A DNA stretch of 64,000 nt from Planctomyces sp. SH-PL62 (GTDB lineage Bacteria > Planctomycetota > Planctomycetia > Isosphaerales > Isosphaeraceae). Shown piece after piece: positions 11,201 through 20,732 of the stretch; position 1 is the stretch's first letter, and each line of letters opens with the position of its first letter. Below the pieces are notes generated by a model that searched no databases, had not been told where the DNA came from, and saw nothing but the letters and a program-made list of their open reading frames with translations. Where the stretch lies: contig NZ_CP011273.1 of the NCBI RefSeq assembly GCF_001610895.1, positions 3,162,001 to 3,226,000 on the forward strand, read 5' to 3'. The translations under genes and the position numbers were made by a program.

Positions 11201-14200
11201 AGCTCGTCGTCGTCGGCCCCGCCGATGAGCGTCAGCGCGCCGCCGGACAGGAGCCTGACGCTCGGGTCGACGAAGATCGAGTCATACCCCGCCTGGCCGT
11301 CGAAGTAGAGCGTCTTGACCCCGGCCCGGGTGAACTCCTGGCCCCGGGTCTGGATCAGGATCTCGCCGTCGCGGGCGCCCGGAAGGATGCGGTAGGCGTC
11401 GTCCTCCGCGCTCGTCCTCAGGGCGAGCCGGCCCGAGGCGTCGACCTGCCCGGGATCGAACGCCGGCGCGTCCAGCGCGGCGGTGGGCCGCTTGATGTTG
11501 AAGTCGAGGAGCCGACGGCTGGCGATCGAGTACTCCCAGCGCTCGGACCACAGCCAGACGTCCACCTCGGCGTACGCCGTCAGGCCCACGTCGATCGCCC
11601 CGGAGACGTCGAAGATGTGGATCGGGCCCAGGTCCAGGCTCTTCTTGAACTCGGAGAGACGGATCTTGCCGTCGGCGTCGTAGTCGTGCAGGTTGAAGTC
11701 GATCTCGGCGTGGATCCCCCCCTCGACGCCGCCCGAGGCGATGCCCAGGTTCAGCTCCGCCCCGGCGGCGATCGAGGCGTAGAACTCCACCTCCGCCACG
11801 TCCACGCCGCCGGAGTCCAGGTCCTTGACGTAGAAACCGTCCAGGAGCTTCCCGCCACCAGCGAATCCAGCGGTATCCAGCCCGAAGCCGAACTTCGCCG
11901 ACGCGCCGACCCGGCCGTTCACCTGGGCGCCCAGCGGGCCGATGATCGGGAAGAACTGCTTGTAGTAGAACTCCACGTCCAGCTTCGGCATGTCGAACTC
12001 GACGAGTTCGACATGCCGGCCGAGGAGCAGCTCGAAGACCGAGGCGGGCTTCTCCAGCAGCGGGAAGACCAGCCCGGCGTTGTCCGAGCCCCCGCCGCTG
12101 AAGAACTGCTTCTGGTTCCCGCTGGCCTGCTGGACCGGCGTCAGCGAGGGCGGGGTCGCGGCGTACGAGACGCCCGTGAGGTTCGTGGCGCTGGTGGAGA
12201 GGCTGAAGTTGAAGCTCCCCAGGTTGATGCTGTTGCTCGACGCGGCCGAGGCGATCAGCGAGGACAGGTCGCCGACGCGCTTGGCGGCGTAGAGGTAGTC
12301 CGCCATGTCGCCGTGGCCGAAGATCTTGGCCAGGTCGGCCAGCGTCACCGGCTGCTCCATCAGGTCCGAGATCACCGGGATCGGCTGCGTCAGGATCTTG
12401 ATGATCGGCTGTAGAGGCGCGATCGTCTTGGAGATGTTCGCGAGGACCGGGCCGATCGTGCCACGGAAGATCTCGCCGAGCTGGAGGCTCACGTCGCCGA
12501 ACTTGACCTTCGGCGAACCGGCCAGCGGGTTGGTCCCGGCGACCGGCTGCCCGAACGGCCAGCTCACCTGGAGGGTCGTCGCCAGGGCGGGGATGTTGGC
12601 GCTGGCGAAGCCCAGCTGCAGCGCCAGGTTGACGTCCACGCCGCTGTCTCGCCCCAGGGCGTCCCGGCCGAACCCCACGGCCAGCAGCCGGCCGATCCCG
12701 GCCCCGGCCAGGTCGGGGAGCGTGATCCGGTTGTCCGTCCCGCTGGGATCCTTCAGGTTGACGACGAACGTCGCCCCGGCTCGGATGACCTTGTTCGTCG
12801 GCTTGGCGGCGCGCACCTTGAAGAAGCCCAGCTCGCCGGTCGCGTCGAACGCCGAGGCCTCGGCGGAGGCCGTCACCTTCAGCTCGTCCGCAGCCGGGTC
12901 GCTGATGATGTAGAAGCCCCCGGACTTGCTCAGGCCGAAGCCCAGGGCGAACTCGAACCCGGCCAGGAACGACACCCTCGCGTTGTTCAGCTTGAGCCCC
13001 AGCCCCGGTAGGCCCAGGTCGAAGTTCAGGTCGCCGGCCTGCGCCTTCAAGGCCCGCTTGAGGTCCAGCTTGAACTCGGCCGAGCCGTCGGGCAGCAGGA
13101 TGGCCGACTTGACGCTGCTCCCCGCCCAGTTCAGCCCCGACGAGCCCAGGACGGCCGTCAGCGCGGCCTTCACCGCGTTGAGGTCCAGAGTCCCGGACCG
13201 GTTGCGCAGTTCGTCGGTCACCGCGTCGCGGAACTCGTCGAGGAACGTCAGGGAGCCGGTGACCCGCGACCCAATCATCGGGATGTTGAACTGCTTGAGC
13301 TGCTGCGCCAGGTTCGTCTTGAGCTTCGTCAGGCCGTCGAACAGGGCGTCGACCAGCCCGTCGAGGTTCGCGCCGAGGTCGATCGCGGGGAGTCCCGAGT
13401 CGAACGGCGTCGTCAGGGTCGTCGCCCCGGTCGCCAGGTTATAGGAGAGCTCGACCGGCTTCGACAGCTCCACCGTGCGGACCGGGTAGAAGACAGGCAG
13501 CGTCGCCCGGGCGGCACCTACCAGGGCCTGCACGGCCGAGCCGACGACGTTCCCGCTGAGGTAGTACCGCCCCCCCGCAACGCTCGGGAACGTGAGCGTG
13601 TAGCTCGCCGGCGTGCCGCCGGGGAGGCCGTCGGCGTCGAACGTGGCGACGGCCGTCTTGGTCGCCGAGTCGTGCACGAAGACGCCGATCGGCCCGACGC
13701 TGGCCGCGAAGTTGATCGCCGACGACCGGATCGCGGCCGTGAGAGTGAGCTTCGTCGTGTCGTACAGGAACGGTTTGGGCGCCGCGGGGGTCGTCAGGTC
13801 GAGACCGAAGTTCACGGTCGCCGACGCGGTCGCGCTCACCTGGAGGTTGGACGACTGCGAGGCGTCGAACAGCGAACGGCCCCCGGGCAGGCTCAGGCTG
13901 ATCGGTCGGCTGTCGCTCGCCGACGTCGTGAAGACGAACAAGAACTTCAGCGCCGGCGCGGTCGCGGAGTCGTCCCAGGTCATCTTCACCGTCGCGCCCG
14001 GCGTGTCGAAGGCCGCCTGGAGGTTCGCCGCCAGGTCCGCCAGCGAGGCGGGCGCCGACGCCCTCAGGTTCGCCGCGAACGCCTCGAACTTCGCGCCAAG
14101 CCCCAGCAGCTCGCCGAAGTCCAGGTCGACCAGCGGCAGCCGGGTCTTCAGCGCGTTCAGGGCCTTCGGGCCGCTGAAATAGCCGGCCAGGGACCGGAGC

Positions 14201-16824
14201 CCGGCCTCGATCGCGTCATAGGAGAGCCCGGAGAGCGTCTTGAGGCGCGACGCCGGCGCGTTGTACGTCAGGCTGGTCGTCGCGTTCGTCGCGAGAGGCT
14301 GCCCGCTCGACGTCGTCCCGTCGGCCAGGAACAGCGAGGGGTCGTTCCAGTCGATCGAGACGATCGAGGCACCCCCGGCGGTCGGCAGCAACCCGGCCGG
14401 CCGCGCCGTCACCGGCAGGTCGAACCGGGCCTGGCCCTTCAGCGTGGCCGTCGCGGCCGCCGTGTCGATCGAGTCGGCCAGTTCGGCGAGCGTGACCCGG
14501 CCATTGGCGGGCGCGACGTCCTTGAGCAGCAGCGTGAACGTCGCCGAGGCCGAGGCCGTCCCGTTCGCCACGCCCACGCCCGCCAGCCCCAGCGAGGCCT
14601 CCGCCGTGACGCCCGTGGCCGTGGCCGTGGCCAAGCCGGTCAGCCGGGCCGGGGTCGTCGCCGAGTCGGCCAGCAAATAGACGTGGTTGGCGATGGAGTC
14701 GCCGTGCAGCGGGGCTCCCTGCAGCACCCTGGTCGTCCCGCTCGGCGCGGCCTTGCGACCCGCCAGGCCCAGGCCCACGGCGACCAGCGAGGTCCCCGAG
14801 GTCTGGACGAGCAGGTCCCCCGCGCCGCTGGTCAGGTCGGTGAGCGTGAGCCGCTTGCCGACCGCGTCGACGGCCGCCTGGAGTTTCGCGGGCGACGCCG
14901 CCGAGATCTTCGTCGCCACGTCGCCCAGGGTGACCGCCCCGGCCAGCGAGATCGTCAGGAGGGTCCCATCGGCGAGGCGGACGCCGATCGCCATCGCGTC
15001 GCCCGACGGCGCGACCCCCTTGCCGCCGTTCAGCGCGGTCAGGTTGGTCGACGCCGCCACCGTCACGCCCTGGCCCAGCGGCTGGAGGTCGATGCCCAGC
15101 GTGAACGTCGCGGCCACCCTCCGGGCCACCGTCGTCTTCGTCGCCGAGGCGCTCGCCACGGCCAGGTTCCCGAGGCCTTTCCCCAGGTCGACTCCCGCGG
15201 CCGCGAGGGTCGCCAGGTCCTGCGTCAGCTGGACCGGGAACAGGAGCGACGAGGTCGACGTGTAGCTCGCGCCCGCGGTCGCACCGATCGCCGCCAGCAT
15301 CTCCTGGATCGAGCCGAACCGGGCGTTCCCCGCGGCGTCGACCACCTTCGACAGGTAGCTCGACCCGAAGGCCGAGCGGAAGTCCAGGGCCGTCCCGAGG
15401 TCCATCCCCCGCACGAACGGCACCGCCGACGCGAACAGGCTCGACGTCTGGAGTCCGCCCAGCCAGGCGTCGAGCATGTCGAACATGTCGACGACGTCCT
15501 GAGTCGTCAGGTTGGTGAACCGGGTCAGCGAGGGGAAACCGGTCGAGGTGACGACCGGCGCGGCGGTCGAGAAGAGGGCCGACTTGGCGATCGTGTAGCG
15601 GGCCGACAGCGGGCTCGCCGTCCCGATCGAGGCCGTGATCGGCATGTCGATCGTGTAGGAGCCCGAAGGCGTCAGCGTCAGCAGATCTGCGGCCGACAGC
15701 GACTGGACCTGCTTCAGGCCGAGGTCCACGCCCTTCAGCGCGGCCGGCGGCGCGGCGGCGACGGCCGCCGAGACCGACACCTTGCCGGCCGAGGTCGTCG
15801 CGGCCAGAAGCCCGACCTTCGCCGCCGCCGCGATGTTCGCCACGTCGACCTTGACGCTCGTCCCCAGGGCGTCGATCCGGAAGAAGAACGAGTCGGCCTG
15901 CGCCCGGCCGTCGATCAGCTTGACGCCGAACGCCAGGTCGGCCGTCATCGTGGCGGTCGCCGAGACCTTCAGGGCCGGGTCGAGCGTCAGGCCCAGCGAC
16001 GCGGCCGAGTCGCCCAGGTCGGGCGTGAGGCCGGTCGTGGTCCGCGTGAGCGTCAGCTTGACCGCGAACCGGACCTCGGAGTCGTTCGACGTCGCCGTCA
16101 GGGCGTCGAACTTCAACGAGTAGCCCGCCGGGGCCTGCCCCCGCAGGAACTCCGCCAGGCCGGCCGCCGTGGGCGCGGCCTGGGCCGACAGGTACTGCTG
16201 CACCCCCCGCACGATCGACGCCCTCAGGGCGTCGGGGACGCTTAAAAGGTCCGAGAACGCGAGAGTCCCGCCCGACGCCCCCTTCAGCGGCAAGGCCTGG
16301 GAGAAGGCCGAGGCCCGCCCCAGGTCGTCGAACAGCAGGCCGAGCGCCGCGGCGCCCTGCGTCAGCGCCGCGGTCCGGTCCTTGTTCGGCCCCACCAGGT
16401 CGGCCGCCGTGTCCAGCGCCGAGATCTCCGCCGTCGCCGTCGGCGTCGCCGCGCCGGAGACCAACTGGAAGCGGAGCGGCAACGTCCGGCCCCGCAACGC
16501 CGACGGGATCGGGACGTACATCGCCGCGGCCGTGGTCGACGCCGTCGCCAGCGAGAACGTCCCGAGCTGCACCCCCGTCGCCACGTCGCCGATCGAGACC
16601 CGGACGTAGTCCGTAGCCCCGGCGGTCGGCTTGGCCAGCTTCAGGGTGATCCCGGCCGCCGTCGCCGGCACCTCGAAGGCCGCGATCAGCGCCGTGGGGG
16701 CGGCGGCGGTCAGCCTGTAGACCGAGCCGTCCGCCAGCAACAGCCTCCGCTCCAGCGACTGGATCGAGGGGACGTGGCCGAACTGGCGGACGGCGGCGCG
16801 GCGACGGCGGGGGGGGCGGGGCAT
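5284..16824 (-). CDS. Giant RTX-repeat surface protein with C-terminal metzincin protease domain
   Basis: A 3846-residue protein and the dominant feature of the left part of the window. Order: an Arg-rich N-terminus with [11 protein letters not shown] near residue 23 (a variant of the planctomycete LEPR surface-protein motif); about 1,700 residues of Ala/Thr/Leu-rich beta domains of no family I recognise; an EF-hand-like [13 protein letters not shown] near 1710; RTX nonapeptides (GGxGxDxLxGG) at about 1863-2395 and 2520-2595; a PPC-like beta domain at about 2840-2975; more RTX at 2990-3025 and 3165-3595; and a metzincin domain at about 3625-3755. The zinc motif is [11 protein letters not shown] at about residue 3740, with VMQGQ as a likely Met-turn. 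AAGGAG precedes the ATG. RTX proteins usually leave by type I secretion, but no exporter is encoded nearby. It could be a self-processing adhesin or a surface-layer protein. Confidence 0.93.
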   Translation of the reverse strand: MPRPPRRRRAAVRQFGHVPSIQSLERRLLLADGSVYRLTAAAPTALIAAFEVPATAAGITLKLAKPTAGATDYVRVSIGDVATGVQLGTFSLATASTTAAAMYVPIPSALRGRTLPLRFQLVSGAATPTATAEISALDTAADLVGPNKDRTAALTQGAAALGLLFDDLGRASAFSQALPLKGASGGTLAFSDLLSVPDALRASIVRGVQQYLSAQAAPTAAGLAEFLRGQAPAGYSLKFDALTATSNDSEVRFAVKLTLTRTTTGLTPDLGDSAASLGLTLDPALKVSATATMTADLAFGVKLIDGRAQADSFFFRIDALGTSVKVDVANIAAAAKVGLLAATTSAGKVSVSAAVAAAPPAALKGVDLGLKQVQSLSAADLLTLTPSGSYTIDMPITASIGTASPLSARYTIAKSALFSTAAPVVTSTGFPSLTRFTNLTTQDVVDMFDMLDAWLGGLQTSSLFASAVPFVRGMDLGTALDFRSAFGSSYLSKVVDAAGNARFGSIQEMLAAIGATAGASYTSTSSLLFPVQLTQDLATLAAAGVDLGKGLGNLAVASASATKTTVARRVAATFTLGIDLQPLGQGVTVAASTNLTALNGGKGVAPSGDAMAIGVRLADGTLLTISLAGAVTLGDVATKISAASPAKLQAAVDAVGKRLTLTDLTSGAGDLLVQTSGTSLVAVGLGLAGRKAAPSGTTRVLQGAPLHGDSIANHVYLLADSATTPARLTGLATATATGVTAEASLGLAGVGVANGTASASATFTLLLKDVAPANGRVTLAELADSIDTAAATATLKGQARFDLPVTARPAGLLPTAGGASIVSIDWNDPSLFLADGTTSSGQPLATNATTSLTYNAPASRLKTLSGLSYDAIEAGLRSLAGYFSGPKALNALKTRLPLVDLDFGELLGLGAKFEAFAANLRASAPASLADLAANLQAAFDTPGATVKMTWDDSATAPALKFLFVFTTSASDSRPISLSLPGGRSLFDASQSSNLQVSATASATVNFGLDLTTPAAPKPFLYDTTKLTLTAAIRSSAINFAASVGPIGVFVHDSATKTAVATFDADGLPGGTPASYTLTFPSVAGGRYYLSGNVVGSAVQALVGAARATLPVFYPVRTVELSKPVELSYNLATGATTLTTPFDSGLPAIDLGANLDGLVDALFDGLTKLKTNLAQQLKQFNIPMIGSRVTGSLTFLDEFRDAVTDELRNRSGTLDLNAVKAALTAVLGSSGLNWAGSSVKSAILLPDGSAEFKLDLKRALKAQAGDLNFDLGLPGLGLKLNNARVSFLAGFEFALGFGLSKSGGFYIISDPAADELKVTASAEASAFDATGELGFFKVRAAKPTNKVIRAGATFVVNLKDPSGTDNRITLPDLAGAGIGRLLAVGFGRDALGRDSGVDVNLALQLGFASANIPALATTLQVSWPFGQPVAGTNPLAGSPKVKFGDVSLQLGEIFRGTIGPVLANISKTIAPLQPIIKILTQPIPVISDLMEQPVTLADLAKIFGHGDMADYLYAAKRVGDLSSLIASAASSNSINLGSFNFSLSTSATNLTGVSYAATPPSLTPVQQASGNQKQFFSGGGSDNAGLVFPLLEKPASVFELLLGRHVELVEFDMPKLDVEFYYKQFFPIIGPLGAQVNGRVGASAKFGFGLDTAGFAGGGKLLDGFYVKDLDSGGVDVAEVEFYASIAAGAELNLGIASGGVEGGIHAEIDFNLHDYDADGKIRLSEFKKSLDLGPIHIFDVSGAIDVGLTAYAEVDVWLWSERWEYSIASRRLLDFNIKRPTAALDAPAFDPGQVDASGRLALRTSAEDDAYRILPGARDGEILIQTRGQEFTRAGVKTLYFDGQAGYDSIFVDPSVRLLSGGALTLIGGADDDELTAGGPWAATLQGGAGNDVLTAGSGTTLMDGGDGADQLTAGAGAVTMNGGLGDDQLVAGTGAARMDGGAGNDYLIAGTGPATLIGGLGDDQLTSGDRPTSLDGGDGHDTLVGGAGNDTLVGGLGDDLLRGVGGNDRLDGGSGKDRIFGGAGDDSLIGGDGDDSLTGDAGKDTLLAGAGNDVLNGGEGDDLLTGGMTLVGGAGNDVMTGGVLLMGGAGDDKITSSPTLPSTIIGGAGRDTIAAGSASDEIWGDDTLPGGAFADVVTAGGGNDMVVLGGGGDWVDSGAGDDLIYAGMRTADDPAAVASATVLGGAGSDTVFGGAGADLIDVGDGQNYVRANAGNDTITSGSGNDTILGGLGDDSITANAGDDSLEGGDGADRLFAGLGNDVVDGGRGADLILGGPESGGPDADVLIGGAGNDTIMGGAGNDVLAGDDGAPYQGHGGAASGPDAYGADLISGGSGFDLIYGQGGADTLYGNDGADEIYGGLGNDWLYGGRDSDVLEGNDGADKLYGGTHADVLKLDVDQTYVTSGDVFDGYGGNGRVMDAAGVLRDEPVLAADNDRLTATDVLMIAGTAGNDKVTISTPSTDLTKLTVVFNGKTTTSTWKAADGVPLVRQIQVSGLAGDDLIDMSALNASGLQVAAGNQYVVGLFGGAGNDTLIGSSGPDQIYGQAGSDSISGGAGNDRLWGDGLGGGDAPGDVNRIFGGAGDDDLIGGQGANHLHAWSKDPTASGSKPYGVFKDATYKAFEDTGFDRMLGGPNADAFYGAGNVAFMYGNGGLDVIYNQDGTRSSAEDTTANPDQWKDQARKSDRVWYLPASDGKDRIRVENDGAQLIVQIQQVGRTGSTLWRTYRIGDFSWVGRAASADQFRADAVATPGGYVAGGAEGGLFDKSPGWAGASAGPDLLSNYDVILIDAFKGDDEVLVDVGVYKAVWIDGGAGNDKITINAARVVVPDQYEKLQDVWGVGANDTAAGASDLGRIAAGIRYANLTIHNGQAPSDVDYYKFVLGATPAAGDRVAIPGWLRSDNLVLKLYESASQALASPTRTSSGGVLSLAGLTAGKTYWIRVASNGDPTSKVGRAGVYDLDFTVGGSASGFNVVDLTNAGPPDNRSVIIGGAGNDTLTGGGGADWIFGGAGDDVIRGGDDGMAMDFLLGESGSDVFLMDPTRLPGGTTVGTFVDGDMIDGGAGFDYDVVRYVGAATDEWAAFGYDEAHQLYKFTRYARDEEWGGWLYDASGRLVQDYYFFKAARVYAIEFDLGDGADYFTANPSGYQMADGATYGFNASTTAPVTGVTVYGGWDDDTIHGSGGSDSLYGDETSAGRPGYGDDLIYGYGDYDYIDGGDWNDTLYGGLGADNVNGGDGDDVIHGDEGNYATGAGDWLYGGAGWDTIYGNGGDDYISGEDGADSLMGQDGGDTISGGEDNDRIWGGIGSDSISGNDENDYLIGDDGGAEGASDGADSLYGGDGNDSLFGQGGADYLSGQAGEDSLRAGSGNDTAYGGFGNDQIYGEGGNDSLTGDNGGAYDFSDGSDYIVGGTGRDTLWGGGRDDELIGDEGSSSAGEADSLGGEEGNDTVRGNGGDDTLTGNIGDDWLYGQDGRDSLSGGEGYDYLGGGAGDDTLHGGDDDDRIFGDEGADLITGGDGWDYLVGDNGGSERSTDGKDTISGNAGNDDIFGQGGADSLMGGDDDDYITGGSGQDRMWGMDGNDRLYAADREADYVDGGNGSNDAGYRDWIVAYDGSGVDNVQNFEIYPAVAASEAAGGTNTASLSGEAFQRIVDSAIAYWAAAGVAPGALDALRRVAFRVEDLEGSALAGGGAGEIVLDHDAAGHGWFVDPTPGDASEFAPGAVDVGQKGRVDLLTVVLHEMGHVLGLDHVDDLGAVMQGQTFPGVRRTPTAATMPVVIMPGVAERQTMITPPAPAQAGVRVFAAGRGRFARLAAARQEVLDGAVFRRIRPARDAAGSTALNWRRLRGK
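6040..7325 (-). repeat. RTX repeat block 2 within the giant protein
   Basis: A second long block of RTX units ([49 protein letters not shown] and similar), about 430 residues, directly before the metzincin domain. It is richer in Tyr than block 1, so it may have had a separate origin or expansion. Two shorter RTX patches lie between the blocks (near 9050-9270 and 7750-7860), separated by beta domains including the PPC-like module. Confidence 0.9.
9640..11235 (-). repeat. RTX (calcium beta-roll) repeat block 1 within the giant protein
   Basis: Coding tandem repeats that translate to GGxGxDxLxG units, for example [22 protein letters not shown] and [11 protein letters not shown], continuous over about 530 residues. 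In DNA they appear as recurring gtcgtt/gtcgtc-ccgg-gccgcc runs on the plus strand. RTX repeats fold as parallel beta-rolls that bind calcium outside the cell. Repeat units differ in sequence, so the block is old rather than a recent expansion. Confidence 0.92.
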
Positions 16825-17220
16825 GTCTTCGCTCCTTCGATCGATGAAGTCGGGTCTTGGTGTGGGGAGCAGGTCGTCCGGGCGATCGACGAGGCGCGCC
16901 GCGGGCGCAGGCCCGCCCGCGGCCGTCCGAGGACGGTCTAAGTCCGGGGCGGCGGGACGGAGGGGCGCGGCCGATCCGAGTCATGCGAGCGATCGACGTC
17001 GTCGCCGATCATTGGGGCCGATGGGGCATCTCCGGCCGACACGACGCCGGCCGAGGCCCTGACCTAAGAAGAAAGGCGCTTCATCCTGGGAGCGTGCCTG
17101 GACTCCATCATGGAGATAATCATCATGCCGTGTCGTCAGTCAGGCGTTGGAATCTATCTGGTTCGATGAGGCTATTTCAATACGCAACCAAAAACAGATC
17201 TTTCAGGGTTTTTGCCAACA
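16825..17220. other. Intergenic region upstream of the giant RTX gene
   Basis: No convincing gene is present. This stretch should hold the promoter of the minus-strand RTX operon, but I could not assign -35/-10 boxes with confidence. GC content falls to the right of about 17080 compared with the coding DNA around it, and the interval merges into the left flank of the IS3-type remnant. Confidence 0.5.
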
Positions 17221-17289
17221 GAATGGTGGGGGCTGGTTTTGAGACATATTGGTAAGTTTTTCTTGGGGGATCGCCGCAGAGGCCCAACC

Positions 17290-17720
17290 ATGGGTCGTGT
17301 TCGCAAGCGGCACTCGGCGGCATTCAAGGCGAAGGTCGCCCTGGGGGCCGTGAAGCAGGACGGGACGATTGCCGAACCGGCCAAGTTACATCAGGTCCAT
17401 CCGGTCCAGATCAGCCAGTGGAAGATGCGACTCCTGGAGGGCCCGGAGCGAATCTTCGAGAACGGGTCGGCGGGACGCCGACCCGACCCCGAGAAGCTCC
17501 AGGTCGAGCTCTACGAGCAGATCGGCGGCTCCGATGGAGCTGGCCTGGGCGAAAAAAATCTCGGGGCTGACGCCCGCGCCCCCCAGGCGATGGGCCGAGC
17601 CGGCCCGCGAGTCTCTCGAGGACCTCCGGCTGATGCGGCTGATCGATGAACGGCACCTCGCCACGCCCTTCTACGGCAGCCGTCGCGGATCGACCAGGCG
17701 GCCGAGTTCGACTCTCAACG
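17290..17720 (+). pseudogene. IS3-family transposase remnant (orfA fused to an orfB fragment, frameshifted)
   Basis: The start MGRVRKRHSAAFKAKVALGA followed by HQVHPVQISQWKMRLLEG is the helix-turn-helix orfA of IS3-family elements. It reads in frame to ELYEQIG, where the expected continuation appears in another frame (MELAWAKKISGL from about 17534). That frame runs straight into LMRLIDERHLATPFYGSRRG, which belongs to the interior of orfB, so the start of orfB is deleted. No integrase core with its DDE residues follows. At least one frameshift and one internal deletion make it inactive. I could not define terminal inverted repeats. Confidence 0.8.
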
Positions 17721-18395
17721 GAGGCCGACGTCGAAGACACCGCCCGTTTCGATCGGAACTCGCTGAAGGACGGCCTGCGTATCGACGACGGCCTGCTCGC
17801 GCCGACGACCTCCGGCGTCCTGCTGCGAGTCGAGTTGCCGGCCGCGCGGTTGGTGCGAGAGCGGATCGGCGTCCAGGACGTCATTCGCCTGGGACGCGGC
17901 GAAAACGGAGCCCCCCTCGCAGGCCTCTCCGACGGTCGAATCTGCCGCGTCGACCCGACGACGCTTGAGCTGGCCGACGTGGCTGAGTTGCCGGCCCCGC
18001 CGCGTTGGATCGGTTGGGGACCGGCCGCGGGGCTGCGTCCGGAGGGCCTCGTCGCGGTGACCTGGGCAGACGGACCTCCCGATCACGACGGCGGCCGTCG
18101 GGACGCGCCCTCCGCGATCGTCCACGACCTGGCGGTGGGGAAGACGTTCGCGCCGGAGGCACGGCCGACGAGGTTACTGCTCGATCGCAAGGCGCGGCTC
18201 TGGCTCGGGGGCGACTACGGCGAGTAGGGGGGGCCGCGAGCCGCGTCGATCTGGACTCCGGGAAGCCCAGGGCGGCCGAGTTGCCCGCCTGGGGAGGCGT
18301 CTATGGGTTCGTCGAACTGCGGGACGGCCCGGTCTGGGCCTTCGGCGGCAAGAATCATGTGGGGGACGCCGTCCCCGAGTCCCAGCGCGATCCGA
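17721..18395 (+). pseudogene. Beta-propeller-like protein fragment, decayed
   Basis: From about 17746 the plus strand reads a coherent protein without a start codon, with segments such as GLLAPTTSGVLLRVELPAAR, RICRVDPTTLELADVAELP and LLLDRKARLWLGGDYGE. It stops at TAG 18225-18227. The same kind of sequence then resumes in a shifted frame (RVDLDSGKPRAAELPAWGGV, then FVELRDGPVWAFGGKN). Short strands with repeated aromatic and glycine positions suggest a beta-propeller, but the family is not clear. It has no start, carries a stop and a frameshift, and abuts the IS3 remnant, so it was probably truncated by the insertion. Confidence 0.55.
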
Positions 18396-19241
18396 TTGAG
18401 GTTTCCCCTGCCTCTTCGATCCCTCGGGAAATCGCGATGCAGGTTGCGGTTCGTTCAAGCCGCGCGATGCTTGAGAGGCGTCGCAAAGCGCGACGGCATC
18501 GTCGAGCCTCCGCCCGTGGGCGGCAAGCGGTCGTCGTCCTTCATCGGAAGAGGTCCTCGAGCCGGAACGCGAGCTCGAAGGCCGCCGACCACTTCGCGCC
18601 GACGAAGGAGACGAGGATCCGGACGGGGGGCTCCCTGCAGGCGGAATCCTTCTGCAGGACGTCGCGATGGCCTGCGAGGAAGGGACGCACCAACCCGACC
18701 GCGTGGCGAGCGCGGCCCCCATCGACTCGAATTCAGACCCACCGGCCTCGCCCGCCTCGGCGATGCGGAAGAACACGCCTCGAGGGTCGGCGGAGAGCAC
18801 TTGTTTGAGACTTTGCCTTCCTTTACCAACGATGTTCGAAGGGGCAGGTGTCGAGCCCGCAGGCGGGGGCCCGACTGGCTGCCGCCGAGACCCGGTTGAT
18901 ACGGTAACCGACACGCTATCCCCGAGAAACGGTGATAAAGCGGGTTTGATGGGACAAGAACGCGTCGGCTTCGAAATTTCAAGGAATCGTCGAGAATTGA
19001 TTCGTGCTGACGAGTCGAGCCGGAGCTGTCGTCGTCTTGCACACCTTCGCTCGAGGTTAACCGCCCAATTCCCGCATGATGGAAGGTCCTCCGCGGACTC
19101 GAAAGGGGGGGCGATGCAAGCCTTTACAGCCTCTATCAGTCCGTATACCATAAAAGCCGACAAATCTCAGGCGACGCGTTCCGCCCCGGTGTCCGTCCCG
19201 TGTGACGAATCCGAACCCCCACGTTGAAACGAGGTCCCGTC
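18396..19241. other. Decayed intergenic region with a possible minus-strand gene fragment
   Basis: No intact gene. On the minus strand between about 18730 and 18541 one frame reads ILVSFVGAKWSAAFELAFRL followed by EDLFR and a stop. An adjacent frame upstream reads LSADPRGVFFRIAEAGEA. Both look like protein-coding sequence broken by a frameshift, but I do not recognise the family. The part from about 18900 to 19200 is less GC-rich than neighbouring genes and probably contains the promoter of the WXG100-like locus. Confidence 0.4.
19123..19151 (+). promoter_or_regulatory. Candidate sigma70-type promoter for the WXG100/FtsK-like locus
   Basis: TTTACA at 19123-19128 matches the -35 box at five of six positions. 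After 17 bases comes TACCAT at 19146-19151 (four of six to TATAAT), in an AT-richer patch that also contains TATACC. This places the transcript start about 80 bases before the WXG100-like start codon. It is a weak call made by eye only. Confidence 0.3.
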
Positions 19242-19514
19242 ATGGCCCAAGCCATTGCGAATCCCGAGGAGATCCGCCGCTTCGCCGCGCGGTTGAAGCA
19301 GTTCAACAACGATCTCCTGACCCAGCTGACCGTGATCCACGGCCAGGTCTCGGGCCTGGGCCAGACCTGGCGCGACCGCGAACACGACAAGTTCGTCGAG
19401 GAGTTCGACCAGACGCTCCAGGTGGTCAAGCGATTCGTCGACACCACCAACCAGCACATCCCGTTCCTTCTCCGGAAGGCCGAGCGTCTCGAAGAGTACC
19501 TCCAGCAGCGTTGA
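19242..19514 (+). CDS. WXG100-like small helical protein (putative type VII substrate)
   Basis: A 90-residue, all-helical protein of WXG100 (ESAT-6-like) size. Two amphipathic helices (about residues 7-36 and 47-88) flank a turn with LGQTWRDRE, where W43 sits at the position of the WXG motif although the glycine is absent. WXG100 proteins form antiparallel dimers and are secreted by EssC/EccC ATPases. I chose ATG 19242 rather than 19224 because GAGG lies seven bases upstream and the helix begins there. It is first in a four-gene run ending in an FtsK/EssC-like ATPase, which strongly supports the assignment. The lack of W-x-G is a real deviation from the family. Confidence 0.8.
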   Translation: MAQAIANPEEIRRFAARLKQFNNDLLTQLTVIHGQVSGLGQTWRDREHDKFVEEFDQTLQVVKRFVDTTNQHIPFLLRKAERLEEYLQQR

Positions 19515-19678
19515 GCGCCGGCGGACGGCCGGGCTCGCCCCTTTTTTTCCGCATCGGCTCGCGGCGGCGTCGACGCGGACCGGGCGGCGGCCCCCTCGCC
19601 CCTGCGCGGTCGGCCCGTTCCGTGGCGGCCCCGTCCTGATCAGCCCAGGTCAGCCCCGCACTTGCAGGACCCAGCATC

Positions 19679-20434
19679 ATGAGCCAGGACGCGAGAGTTC
19701 TGTCGGTTCAAGCCCTGAGGGACTTCAAGGGCTCGATGATCAAGTTCGTGGAGGAGGCCCGGAACGCCCTCTCGGGGGTCGACATGGAGCTGCGCCGGAT
19801 GCGCGACTGGCTGGAACGCGACCAGCTCGGCTACTGGCAGATGCAGGTCAAGAAGCGTCAGGAAGCCGTCATGAACGCCCGGTCCGAGCTGGCCAAGCGG
19901 CAGATCACCGCCAAGGGGAACAGCTCCATCTCGGACACCGAGCAGAAGGAAGCCCTCCGCCTCGCCCAGCGCAAGCTGCACGTGGCCGAGGAGAAGGTGC
20001 AGGTGGTCAAGCGGCTGATCCCGATCCTCCACCACGAGATCGCCGAGTACAAATCCTGCGCCTCCCCCATGAACGACCACCTCTCCGGAGGCATGGAGAA
20101 GTCGATGGGGACGCTGGAGAAGATGGTCCGCTCCCTGGAAGACTACCTGGCGCTGCAAGCCCCGACCACCCAGCGGCTCGACCCCCTCGGGGGCTCCGCC
20201 CGCTCGGCCGCGGGGACCAGCGCCAGCGTCGGCTCCGCCGCGCCCGCGTCCGGCGGCGGGGGAGAATCCTCGGCCGCTCCGGCCGACGTCGCCCCCCGGC
20301 CGAGGCCGCCGCCGACCGCTGAGCCTGCCCGGACCGTCCCGAGACGAATTCGAAACCCGACCGCTCGACCCGACCGAACGTCCCCGCCCGCCTCGGACCG
20401 ACCGCGGACGGGGGAGGAGGCTTCCCCGAGATGA
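19679..20434 (+). CDS. Coiled-coil protein of the type VII-like locus (C-terminus probably frameshifted)
   Basis: As read, 251 residues. Residues 1-160 are a long helical, charged region (MRDWLERDQLGYWQMQVKKR, then KEALRLAQRKLHVAEEKVQV) consistent with a coiled coil; no family is recognised. Residues 165-205 are Gly/Ser/Ala-rich. The last 45 residues are Arg/Pro-rich and look out of frame. Adding one C to the C6 run at 20292-20297 would give the end APPAEAAADR and a TGA at 20320-20322, a protein of about 214 residues. No signal peptide or membrane helix is present. AGGA precedes the ATG. Its place between two WXG100-like genes suggests a substrate, chaperone or scaffold of the export ATPase. 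Confidence 0.75.
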   Translation: MSQDARVLSVQALRDFKGSMIKFVEEARNALSGVDMELRRMRDWLERDQLGYWQMQVKKRQEAVMNARSELAKRQITAKGNSSISDTEQKEALRLAQRKLHVAEEKVQVVKRLIPILHHEIAEYKSCASPMNDHLSGGMEKSMGTLEKMVRSLEDYLALQAPTTQRLDPLGGSARSAAGTSASVGSAAPASGGGGESSAAPADVAPRPRPPPTAEPARTVPRRIRNPTARPDRTSPPASDRPRTGEEASPR

Positions 20435-20646
20435 GCAGCCATTCCGCCCGCCTGCAGCACGCGCTGAAGGACCTGCGCGAGAAGTGGGCCGTCACCACCG
20501 ACGCCTGGACCGACCAGGTGGCCCAGGACTTCGAGAAGAACCACATCGCGCCGGTCGAAGGGCTGGCCAAGCGGGCCATGATCGGCATGGACAAGCTCGC
20601 GGAGTCCCTGGCCAAGATCCGCAAGGCCTGCGACGAGAACGCCTGA
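20431..20646 (+). CDS. Small helical W-motif protein (WXG100-like partner)
   Basis: A 71-residue protein predicted as two helices. The segment TTDAWTDQVAQDFEKNHIAP at residues 22-41 contains the W-x-D...DFE...P pattern that I associate with small planctomycete proteins found with FtsK-like ATPases; this is from memory. A strong purine-rich ribosome site (GGGGGAGGAGG) lies about ten bases before the ATG. Its ATGA overlaps the stop of the preceding frame as given, but would lie about 100 bases downstream if the upstream gene has a missing base. Likely a substrate or heterodimer partner of the 19242 protein. Confidence 0.75.
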   Translation: MSSHSARLQHALKDLREKWAVTTDAWTDQVAQDFEKNHIAPVEGLAKRAMIGMDKLAESLAKIRKACDENA

Positions 20647-20732
20647 CCGGCCGCCGCCACGCCCTGTCCCGTCAGTTTCCGCCCGGCCCGGCCTCGTGAT
20701 CCTGCTCACACTGAATATCGGATATCGCGAAC

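Noticed and set aside
6040-11235. Possible CRISPR or noncoding tandem repeat array
   Set aside because: The DNA periodicity is nine or eighteen codons with variable sequence and translates to RTX units; there are no constant repeats with unique spacers.
7102-12414. 1770-codon open frame on the plus strand inside the RTX gene
   Set aside because: It is the antisense of RTX repeats. The translation is a monotonous Val/Ala/Asp/Glu/Pro repeat with no fold, while the minus strand gives clear RTX and metzincin motifs.
18667-19227. 186-codon plus-strand frame reading GAGVEPAGGGPTG, and a possible tRNA nearby
   Set aside because: Composition is not protein-like and no ribosome site exists. The sequence around 18840-18920 was checked for a tRNA cloverleaf and the T-arm and acceptor stem do not pair.
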